Shown: piece after piece, positions 57,749 through 64,000 of the stretch
Layout: each line of letters starts with the position of its first letter
Numbering within the stretch: the stretch's first letter is position 1
Source of the DNA: Planctomycetota bacterium
GTDB taxonomy: Bacteria > Planctomycetota > SZUA-567 > H5-PLA8
Direction: 5' to 3'
DNA length: 64,000 nucleotides
Assembly: GCA_027493525.1 (NCBI GenBank)
Contig: JAOSKN010000002.1
Span: 186,001 to 250,000 of the forward strand
Notes under the pieces: generated by a model
What the model saw: only the letters and a program-made list of their open reading frames with translations
The model's database searches: none
Told to the model about the DNA's origin: nothing
Made by a program: the position numbers and the translations under genes

Positions 57749-58003
57749 TCAGGAATTCCTGGGCCGCCGGATGCGCGTGACGTGGACCAGGTCCTCGATG
57801 GACTGTTTCAGGCGGCCCGACGGATCATGGGTCTGGGTCCAGCCCGAATCCAATGCCACCTGCCCCATCAGATGAAGCGCCCTGAGCAGCATTCGCATCT
57901 GCGGTGAAGCCATCAACATGGCGGCCTCCTCATCAGACGTCGCGAAGCTGCAGGTCTGCCGGATCCATTCGTGTGTCGTGCCGCCGTCTATCGATTCGTC
58001 CAT
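57749..58003 (-). CDS. Small hypothetical protein
   Basis: 84 residues, MDESIDGGTTHEWIRQTCSF to a basic end. Helical middle (AAMLMASPQMRMLLRALHLM). It is the only minus-strand gene within the rightward block and no family is recognised, so it could be spurious. Confidence 0.45.
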   Translation of the reverse strand: MDESIDGGTTHEWIRQTCSFATSDEEAAMLMASPQMRMLLRALHLMGQVALDSGWTQTHDPSGRLKQSIEDLVHVTRIRRPRNS

Positions 58004-58156
58004 CCCCGTTCTCCATTGCCAAGGTCCCTTTCATAAGTTCGAAACCAGAGAACGATTTGCCTGCCCCGACTGCATAGCACGGCGAATGTTCGGCCCTTCC
58101 TCAAGTATTGATGGGAGAGTACGGATTCGAAGGCTGCGCATTCAAGGAGAACTGCT

Positions 58157-58372
58157 TTGGCCAAGTACCGAATAGCGATAGCCGCGAGCGTCTGCATCAC
58201 GATGGAGGCGCCAAGCGAGCAGGAAGCAAGGCGGCTGGCCAACGAGTATGCCCTGCGCAACACCGAGGGCTGCCCGGTGGGCGATGGCGAGCGCGAATCG
58301 GATGCTCGCGTCTACCTGAGGACCCTGGACGAGCAGCCCGACGCGATCACCGTCGAGGACATCGAAACGTAG
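58157..58372 (+). CDS. Small protein with TTG start
   Basis: 71 residues. A strong AAGGAGA lies 6 bases before the TTG. The sequence AKYRIAIAASVCITMEAPSE, QEARRLANEYAL and ITVEDIET has a beta-alpha-beta feel and a clear stop. No family recognised; the ribosome binding site makes it credible. Confidence 0.55.
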   Translation: MAKYRIAIAASVCITMEAPSEQEARRLANEYALRNTEGCPVGDGERESDARVYLRTLDEQPDAITVEDIET

Positions 58373-58534
58373 GGGGCGAACCGGTCTCCGACGGAAGGGC
58401 GCGGGCGACCTCCCATGGGTTAGCGGTATTCCGGCGTGTTCTGAACGTTACAAACGTTGCATCCGTAGCATTCGATGCTTAGTCGCGCGATGTAAGCGTG
58501 GACAGGGCAGATTCGACCAGACAGAGTGCTACAC

Positions 58535-58783
58535 ATGACGTTGCCCAGAAAACCGATCATGGTCCGTCTCTCACCGGAGCTTGGTGCCAAGTTCGAGGCG
58601 TTGCAGGCGGAATTTCCAGGCCTGCCCCAGGCCATGCTGATTCGATTCCTCCTCACTTCGGTCCTGGATCGCAACCTCGACGATCAAGTCAAGACCGTCA
58701 ACAGGGTGATCAGAGGTCACAAAAGCAAAGAGAACTGGCCCGCCAATCGGATCGGCGGAACGAATTCCAAGCGGCCCATCTAG
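58535..58783 (+). CDS. Small ribbon-helix-helix-like protein
   Basis: 82 residues. PIMVRLSPELGAKFEALQ reads as the beta strand and first helix of an RHH DNA-binding fold, with a second helix in PQAMLIRFLLTSVLD and a basic tail. GTG at 58526 is an alternative start. RHH proteins often regulate plasmid or element genes; here it precedes two zinc-ribbon membrane proteins. Confidence 0.5.
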   Translation: MTLPRKPIMVRLSPELGAKFEALQAEFPGLPQAMLIRFLLTSVLDRNLDDQVKTVNRVIRGHKSKENWPANRIGGTNSKRPI

Positions 58784-58816
58784 CAACTGCAGTCCTGTCC
58801 ATTCAAGAGGAACCGA

Positions 58817-60202
58817 ATGGCTATCCAGGTCGTTTGTCCCAACTGCAACGCCGTTGCACGTCTACCGGCCGAAGTAGTCGGCAAACGTGTGCGATGCGAG
58901 ACCTGCCAAGCGGTCTTCCCTATTCCTCTGGTGGCGCCCGACAACGCGCCAAATCCACAGGCGATCCCGGGATCCCCCGATCCGCAATCAGGTATCGTGA
59001 TCCTCGGACAACCTGCCGTTGAAAGACGTGTCCTTTCTCGTACTGGCAGTGATTCCGGCGTGTACGGAGGGAAAAGGCCCCGAGCCAAGAGGACAACAGG
59101 ACACAGGGTGCCTGTTCGCGGCCGGGGGATTCGTAACGGGCGATTGGAACGCGCGCAACATGGGCATTCGGGCGCAGGCCCCGGCCCTGCCGGGTACCTT
59201 CTGATATTCATGCTGCTTGGCGCGGTAGTTCTTGCCGGCTACTGGGCCATGGCACCCGGCATAGGATCAGCCAGACGACAATCGGCAGACGCTCCTGGGC
59301 CGGTGCGCAGCAAGGGACGCGAGATCCCTACTGCGGAGGATCGTCGGGAAACCAAGGCCGCGTCCGTCGACGCTCATGGGTTATCAGGCAACATTCGCAA
59401 TGAGGTCGAAGCGCGCAGACCGGGGACACCGGCAACCCCCGGTTCAACGGGCCGTGCCGATGCGGATCCGGAGTTAAAGGCTTTTCTTGAGGCCAAGCAG
59501 AAGAGCCAGCAAGCCGACGGCCTTGAAGCCCAGGTCCAGCCATGGTTCAAGTACCTGGATGCCTACAACCGCACGGGGAAGCGCGCCCGGGAAGCGCATG
59601 GGCACGTTCGACTTATTTTCCTGGCGCAGGGCTGGACGAATGCCGAGCAGAAACTCAAGGATGCCTACATTCTGCCCATGAGGGACGGACAAGGAGCGGC
59701 CTTCCCCGGCATCAAGACATTGGATGACGTCTCACGGCTCATTGCAGCCAACCCGGCTGTCGAGGACCAAGTTTACCTGCGCCTGATAGAGGCCGAACTG
59801 GCCATCAAGGACCTCAACCAGCGTGGCTACACCCGCGAGTTGGAAGCGCAATGCCGAAACGCGCTGGGCAAGGCCAAAGAGGGCTGTTCTGTGCTGACGG
59901 ACCGCTATGCGCTCCGCGACTACGTCCGGCAGGCGTTCGCTGTTTACAATTCCACGTTTGCAACCTTCCTGGAAATGCGCCTGCGAGCCTGGGTCGCACT
60001 GAAGCATGACGATTTCAATGCGATTGATTTTGGACTCCTGAAGACTCAGCTTGAACTGCTGGGCACTATGATCAAGACCATTGATGAGATGAAAACCAGC
60101 CTCCAAGACGAGGAATGGGAGCGTTTCAAGCGCCCATTCCTGGAAGGCATGATCGAAATCCATCAGAGCATGGAACTGATATGCCAGCGCGGGCCTTTCT
60201 AG
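58817..60202 (+). CDS. Zinc-ribbon membrane protein, paralogue 1
   Basis: 461 residues. The N-terminus VVCPNCNAVARLPAEVVGKR and VRCETCQAVFPIP is an MJ0042-type zinc ribbon (two CxxC pairs). A basic, low-complexity linker leads to one membrane helix at about 127-147 (YLLIFMLLGAVVLAGYW), then a helical C-terminal domain of 250 residues on the other side. The neighbour downstream has the same layout. Many PVC bacteria have such proteins, functions unknown; a sensor or scaffold role is a guess. Confidence 0.72.
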   Translation: MAIQVVCPNCNAVARLPAEVVGKRVRCETCQAVFPIPLVAPDNAPNPQAIPGSPDPQSGIVILGQPAVERRVLSRTGSDSGVYGGKRPRAKRTTGHRVPVRGRGIRNGRLERAQHGHSGAGPGPAGYLLIFMLLGAVVLAGYWAMAPGIGSARRQSADAPGPVRSKGREIPTAEDRRETKAASVDAHGLSGNIRNEVEARRPGTPATPGSTGRADADPELKAFLEAKQKSQQADGLEAQVQPWFKYLDAYNRTGKRAREAHGHVRLIFLAQGWTNAEQKLKDAYILPMRDGQGAAFPGIKTLDDVSRLIAANPAVEDQVYLRLIEAELAIKDLNQRGYTRELEAQCRNALGKAKEGCSVLTDRYALRDYVRQAFAVYNSTFATFLEMRLRAWVALKHDDFNAIDFGLLKTQLELLGTMIKTIDEMKTSLQDEEWERFKRPFLEGMIEIHQSMELICQRGPF

Positions 60203-60250
60203 CAAGTGAATGGCCCACAGGAATCGAAATCCAATTCGAGGGTATAAACC

Positions 60251-61774
60251 ATGTCATTTGAGGTAACCTGCCCCCATTGCTCGCAGCACGTCGTGCTGCC
60301 CGACGACGCGCAAGGCAAGAGACACCGTTGTTCCTGCGGCCAGGAATTCATCGTCGATTCAACGGCTGGGAGCAGCAGGCCATCGATCGCTGGAGTCGAC
60401 AGGACCACACGCCGACAATCGCCTGTCTCGCGCGGTGGGACCAAGGGTCCGGTTCGGGCCATTGGAAGACGTCAAACAGGCAAAGCGCGACCGGTAGCAG
60501 GCGGTGCAGCAGCCAGGAGAACAAGACACAGAACCTCCAGGGCAACCTGGGGACCGTACCTGGCCCCCGTTGCCGGAGTAGCGGTGCTGTTGCTCGTATT
60601 CATGTTCGGCAGCAAGTTCTTTGGCAGTCAGTCTCCGGCTCCAACAGAAAAGCCGAAGGCGAATCCAACAGCCAAGGAGCGCGTGAGCGCCCCTCCGCCA
60701 GCTAAGCATCCTGCTTCAAAAGCTCCCTCGAAGCCGGAGACTCCGAACCCGGAAGTCCCTCCGAAGGCAGTGGCTCCAAGTTCAGAAGCTCCGAAATCGC
60801 CGGAATCCACCGTGCCGAGCGATCTCGATCCTCTTGAAGTCGCGCGCAAAGCGCAAGAAGAGTGGAAGAAGAACAAGGAGTTGGAGAAGGCGCGGGCCGA
60901 AGCAGCCGAGCGCGAAGCGGCGCTCGCCATCGCGTCCTCTTCTTCAGTGGGCAGCAGGATCGATAAGGAGACCGTCCAGGTGCCGGCCGGTCCGGCAGAA
61001 AGGGTCTATTTCAAGGGCTTCGAGACGCCCTCCTATTCACAGGAAGAGCGGGCTACCCGCTACAACTGGCTGCAGAGGACCTATCCGTATGAGGACGAGG
61101 CTGAGAGACGATATAAGATTGTTCAGAAGACAGAACCCAAGGAAGTCGAACGAACCCTGACAACGGTTTCCTTCGTCAATAGGGGCGGGCGAACCCTCTC
61201 CGGCGCCATGGTCATCCTTTCAACCGCGCCGATTTCTGGGGCTCCTGTGCGCCTTCCTCTGGGAAGCGTCTCCGCAATTCCGATCGATCCCCTTGGCGTT
61301 GGCGAAAGTTGGATGAAGGAGGCACAGGCACGCCCGGGGACGACTCTGAACTACTATCTGGTCTATCCAGGCGCCGACAACAATCGTGCCTATTGGATCC
61401 CTCTTGGCGCAAAGGAGGCTCAGGCATTTCCCGTGTCCTCCGATATCGCGAAGGCGGCTCGGCAGGTCTGCGAAGCAACCGCAAATGCCGCTCAGGGCGG
61501 TGAACCGACGCCGACGCCGGCCAACTGGCGCCAGAACAAGATCGAAGTTGCAACGCGCTACGTCCAAGCGCTGCTGGGAGATGGAACATTGATCTCAGCG
61601 AGGCGCCAACCGGATGCCGATACCGTTGCCGATATTGCATTTGAGTTCACCTTCCGCACCCAGGCAGGCATCACCCGTACTCGCTTGGGATATGTCTATG
61701 TAGAGCCGGGGACAGACGGGTGGTCCGTCCATGCCGTGAATATCGACGGACGGAGAATGCCGGCGAACGACTGA
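60251..61774 (+). CDS. Zinc-ribbon membrane protein, paralogue 2
   Basis: 507 residues. Zinc ribbon VTCPHCSQHVVLPDDAQGKR and HRCSCGQEF (CxxC then CxC), basic linker, one membrane helix at about 106-124 (APVAGVAVLLLVFMFGS), a Pro/Ala/Lys-rich spacer (130-190), a short coiled coil (198-225) and a beta-rich C-terminus (TTVSFVNRGGRTLSGAMVIL). The C-terminal domain differs from paralogue 1, so the pair share the reading head but not the outer part. It follows paralogue 1 by 48 bp. Confidence 0.72.
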   Translation: MSFEVTCPHCSQHVVLPDDAQGKRHRCSCGQEFIVDSTAGSSRPSIAGVDRTTRRQSPVSRGGTKGPVRAIGRRQTGKARPVAGGAAARRTRHRTSRATWGPYLAPVAGVAVLLLVFMFGSKFFGSQSPAPTEKPKANPTAKERVSAPPPAKHPASKAPSKPETPNPEVPPKAVAPSSEAPKSPESTVPSDLDPLEVARKAQEEWKKNKELEKARAEAAEREAALAIASSSSVGSRIDKETVQVPAGPAERVYFKGFETPSYSQEERATRYNWLQRTYPYEDEAERRYKIVQKTEPKEVERTLTTVSFVNRGGRTLSGAMVILSTAPISGAPVRLPLGSVSAIPIDPLGVGESWMKEAQARPGTTLNYYLVYPGADNNRAYWIPLGAKEAQAFPVSSDIAKAARQVCEATANAAQGGEPTPTPANWRQNKIEVATRYVQALLGDGTLISARRQPDADTVADIAFEFTFRTQAGITRTRLGYVYVEPGTDGWSVHAVNIDGRRMPAND

Positions 61775-61902
61775 CCAGAACCATCCGGGGCCATCGCTGC
61801 GAAATCCCGGCCGTGGAGTTCGGGTAGCGCACAGGCTTACCGACCTCCATTAGGGTCCTGCTTGGCGCAACCTTTCTTCTATAGCGGAATGGAGCAGGCG
61901 GC

Positions 61903-62079
61903 ATGGACGACGACGAACCTGGTCTGCGGGTACTCCAGGCCCTATTCGTGATGGTGATCATCGTCCTGGGCATGATCCTGCCGACCGAGACCTTCTGGCT
62001 GGTCTGTGGCTGGATCATGATCGGCAGCCTGATTATCGCCGTCATTGTCTTCTTCTTCGCATTCTTCTTCGGTTCGTAA
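61903..62079 (+). CDS. Small two-helix membrane protein
   Basis: 58 residues. MDDDEPGLRVLQALFVMVII begins it; two hydrophobic segments follow (LFVMVIIVLGMIL and WIMIGSLIIAVIVFFFAFFF) with a short turn between. GGAG lies 8 bases before the ATG. Credible as a small integral membrane protein; function unknown. Confidence 0.5.
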   Translation: MDDDEPGLRVLQALFVMVIIVLGMILPTETFWLVCGWIMIGSLIIAVIVFFFAFFFGS

Positions 62080-62160
62080 ACCGTTTCCCTCTGATAGCAA
62101 GCTTCACCCGTTAGGGTTCTGCACGCCCCCACCTCTATCTGAGGAAACGGAGACGAACCC

Positions 62161-62622
62161 ATGATCAAGGTGAACGCCGCATTGTCCAAGAAGCTCCCCA
62201 TCCCCGGCGTGCAGTACAGCTCGCAGGAATTCAGCGCGGGGATCGAGGCCGAGATCGGCCACCAGGAGTCGTCGGAGCAGATCAAAGCGACGATCCGGCG
62301 GCTCTACGCGCTGGTCGGTGAGGCCATTGACGAACAGGTCAAGCAGGCCGGCGCGGATTCGCAGGCACCCGCCAAGGCCCCGGAGCCCGGACGCCGCAGC
62401 TACCCGCGCAACCGCGCCTACCGCAACGCCAGCGGCAACGGGCGCCACGTCCCCGCGACCGAGGCCCAGAAGAAGTGCATCTTTGCCATCTGTGAAACCC
62501 TTGGCCTCAACGCAGACGAAGCGCTCGCCAGCCGCGGTCTGCCGGAGTTGGACAAGCTGGGGATCAAGGAAGCGTCGGCTCTGATCGACGAACTCAAGCG
62601 GCTGGAGACCGCGGGCAACTGA
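62161..62622 (+). CDS. Element protein with C-terminal helical domain of recombination-protein type
   Basis: 153 residues. MIKVNAALSKKLPIPGVQYS is followed by FSAGIEAEIG, a start seen in phage and element proteins. A basic linker precedes a C-terminal helical module, ATEAQKKCIFAICETLGLNA and LDKLGIKEASALIDELKR, like the small domain found at the end of phage DNA-annealing proteins. Its neighbour is a RecB-type nuclease, so a role in DNA recombination is plausible. Confidence 0.6.
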   Translation: MIKVNAALSKKLPIPGVQYSSQEFSAGIEAEIGHQESSEQIKATIRRLYALVGEAIDEQVKQAGADSQAPAKAPEPGRRSYPRNRAYRNASGNGRHVPATEAQKKCIFAICETLGLNADEALASRGLPELDKLGIKEASALIDELKRLETAGN

Positions 62623-62667
62623 GCGACCGTCGAGAAGTCAGGATTGGATCACGGGGGAAGGTGAATC

Positions 62668-63465
62668 ATGGACGCGGTGGCGGCGATTCCGGTCGAGAAG
62701 CTGTCCTGGTCGCGCATTTCGATCTACCGCGACTGCCCGCGCCGCTTCCGTTACCGCTACGTGGAGCGCGTCCCTGAGGAGCGCGTCAGCGCGGCGCTGC
62801 CGTTCGGCGGGGCCTTCCACCAGGCCGCCGAGCGCATCGCCGAAGCCCGCATGGCTGGCTGGTCCATCCCCTCTGTCGAAGTCCTGGCCGGGGAGTACGA
62901 GCGCGCCTGGCGGGAATCGGTGAAGCGCGCGCCCGCCCTGCAGTACGCGAAAGGCGAGGACGAGGCAACCCTGCGCGCTACGGCCCACCGGATGCTCGAG
63001 GCCTACCTCGAGTTTGCGCTGACCGAGAGCGGGCAGGTGCTCGCGATCGAGCAGGAAGCACGCTTTGCGGTGGGCGGGGTACCCATGGTCGCCCGCTTGG
63101 ATCTTGTGGAACTGCGCGGCGACGAACTGGTCGTCACGGACCTGAAGACGGCCAAGTCCATCTGGAACGCGAACAAAATTCGTGAAGCGATGCCCCAACT
63201 GGTCGCCTACGCCTACGCGGTCGTTCCCTTCGTCGAAGCCTTGGGCGTGAAGCGCATCAAGCCTCGCTTCATCGTGATCACCAAAGCCAAGCAGCCCAAA
63301 GTCCAGGTTCTCGAACCCGTGGCCACGGCCGACGACGCCAAACGCCTCAAGGAACTGGTTCAGGAGACGGCCAAAGGCGTCTGCGCCGAAGTATTTCCGC
63401 GCCACGAAGGCTGGCAATGCGCGCAGTGCGCGTTTCGCGAGGAATGCCTCGGGAAGGACCTTTGA
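62668..63465 (+). CDS. PD-(D/E)XK nuclease, RecB/Cas4-like with iron-sulfur cysteines
   Basis: 265 residues. Motifs: His51 in GGAFHQAAE, Asp145 in ARLDLVEL, Asp158 and Lys160 in VVTDLKTAKS, and Gln177/Tyr181 in QLVAYAYA. Four cysteines (23 in YRDCPRRF, 251, 254 and 260 in WQCAQCAFREEC) are placed to hold a 4Fe-4S cluster as in AddB, Cas4 and viral exonucleases. It should degrade or trim DNA ends. No CRISPR array or other cas gene is near, so a phage-type exonuclease is the better reading. Confidence 0.85.
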   Translation: MDAVAAIPVEKLSWSRISIYRDCPRRFRYRYVERVPEERVSAALPFGGAFHQAAERIAEARMAGWSIPSVEVLAGEYERAWRESVKRAPALQYAKGEDEATLRATAHRMLEAYLEFALTESGQVLAIEQEARFAVGGVPMVARLDLVELRGDELVVTDLKTAKSIWNANKIREAMPQLVAYAYAVVPFVEALGVKRIKPRFIVITKAKQPKVQVLEPVATADDAKRLKELVQETAKGVCAEVFPRHEGWQCAQCAFREECLGKDL

Positions 63466-63503
63466 GTCGCTTCTATCGAGCGCGTAGTCAATGGAGGTCT
63501 CGA

Positions 63504-63725
63504 ATGGTTGCGCCACGGAATCCGACGCGCGATGAGCAGGACAAGCACCGGCGAAAGTGCTGGCATACCGCGCTCCTGCGGGTCCTGGCGGCGGCGAACC
63601 TCCTCGCCGAGGCCATCGAGGGCCTTGAGGGTACGGATGCCGAGCACCAGGTCGTCCGGGCGCAGGACGCGGCCGACTTCCTGGAGGAGGCAACCGGTTG
63701 GATTGAGCGGGGAAAGGGTTGCTGA
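63504..63725 (+). CDS. Small helical protein
   Basis: 73 residues from MVAPRNPTRDEQDKHRRKCW; GGAGGT lies 6 bases before it. Helical, with LLRVLAAANLLAEAIEGLEG. It follows the nuclease by 38 bases and overlaps the next start (TGATG), so it belongs to the same transcript. No family recognised. Confidence 0.6.
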   Translation: MVAPRNPTRDEQDKHRRKCWHTALLRVLAAANLLAEAIEGLEGTDAEHQVVRAQDAADFLEEATGWIERGKGC

Positions 63726-64000
63726 TGGCGCGCTCCTCAAATCAGGGCGGACGATTCCCCCGGCGCAAACCGGACGGCGACGCGGCGCCGCAACCTGTGC
63801 AGACGGGAGCCGAGCCGTGCTCGTCGGATGGCGAAGCGTGGTCGGAGTCTCTGCGCCTGCTCGACGAGTTGCGCAAACTGCGCGGCATCATGCGCGTTCG
63901 CGTGGACGAGGAGTACGCAGAGAGCCTCGTCGCACATCACCTGCGCCGCGTGCGAGCGTCCCGCTGGAATGTCGGGCTATACCGCGTCATGCGCCTAGGA
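63725..64000 (+). CDS. Partial basic protein, runs off the window
   Basis: At least 92 residues, ATG overlapping the upstream stop by one base. It begins MARSSNQGGRFPRRKPDG, is basic and later helical (LRLLDELRKLRGIMRVRVDE). No stop before position 64000. Function unknown. Confidence 0.55.
   Translation, partial: MARSSNQGGRFPRRKPDGDAAPQPVQTGAEPCSSDGEAWSESLRLLDELRKLRGIMRVRVDEEYAESLVAHHLRRVRASRWNVGLYRVMRLG

Larger units (their letters stand above)
50882..64000. mobile_element. Probable integrated element next to tRNA-Gly (right end not in window)
   Basis: From the tRNA 3' end onward the gene content changes: short hypotheticals, an orphan cytosine methyltransferase, a P-loop-like protein, an RHH-like protein, and a recombination-like pair with an iron-sulfur nuclease. 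Stretches such as 57,900-61,800 are less GC rich than the chromosome to the left. No integrase, and no second copy of the tRNA 3' end, is seen within the window. The left boundary is uncertain, and the first gene (51332) may still be chromosomal. Confidence 0.5.

Noticed and set aside
62668-63465. Cas4 of a CRISPR system
   Set aside because: No array, cas1 or cas2 is in the window; the neighbouring genes fit a phage-type recombination function.

Overview
This is a 64 kb piece of a GC-rich (visibly about two thirds G+C) bacterial chromosome. The gene set resembles Planctomycetota or a neighbouring PVC-type lineage: secreted parallel beta-helix and lyase-like proteins in number, a membrane-anchored protein with squalene-cyclase-type repeats fused to an anti-sigma-like N-terminus, a prepilin-like protein, MJ0042-type zinc-ribbon membrane proteins, and a GntR regulator fused to a sugar-binding-protein fold. 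No rRNA or marker phylogeny was possible, so the phylum is an inference. The only tRNA is tRNA-Gly(CCC).

Layout. (1) 1-13 kb: metK, an FG-GAP-repeat secreted protein, a UbiA-type prenyltransferase, an M32 carboxypeptidase, an alpha/beta hydrolase, a LysM lipoprotein and a vWA/DUF3592 pair. (2) 13-24.5 kb: a carbohydrate block with a LacI regulator, two secreted beta-helix proteins, and an AraC regulator divergent from a tight five-gene operon (GH4 glycosidase, Rieske oxygenase, PfkB kinase, class II aldolase, SIS isomerase). This looks like a complete route for a modified, perhaps methylated, sugar. (3) 24.6-31 kb: a Wza-like exporter, two secreted proteins, a MOSC protein and the housekeeping run rpsB-tsf-pyrH. 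(4) 31.3-42 kb: a second polysaccharide block with the GntR-sugar-binding fusion, an amidohydrolase-fold enzyme, a secreted enzyme-like protein, a prepilin, an LRR protein and a 1,226-residue PcRGLX/YetA-like (PL26-type) protein. A nearly identical 16-bp palindromic site lies before the GntR gene and before the PL26-like gene, suggesting one regulon. (5) 42-50.7 kb: pgi, acpH, an ECF sigma factor with its anti-sigma-like partner, and divergent from them two paralogous membrane-anchored coiled-coil proteins ending in BRCT-like modules. (6) 50.8-64 kb: tRNA-Gly, then about 13 kb of short, poorly conserved genes with a different texture: an orphan C5-cytosine methyltransferase operon running toward the tRNA, two zinc-ribbon/TM proteins, and a recombination-like pair ending in a Cas4/AddB-type nuclease. 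This is read as an integrated element whose far end is outside the window.

At least five genes, including the normally essential tsf, are broken by apparent single-base indels, some in homopolymers. Assembly error is more likely than gene decay, and the reading frames are given on that basis. Short tandem repeats with a 7-bp period occur at three unrelated intergenic sites.
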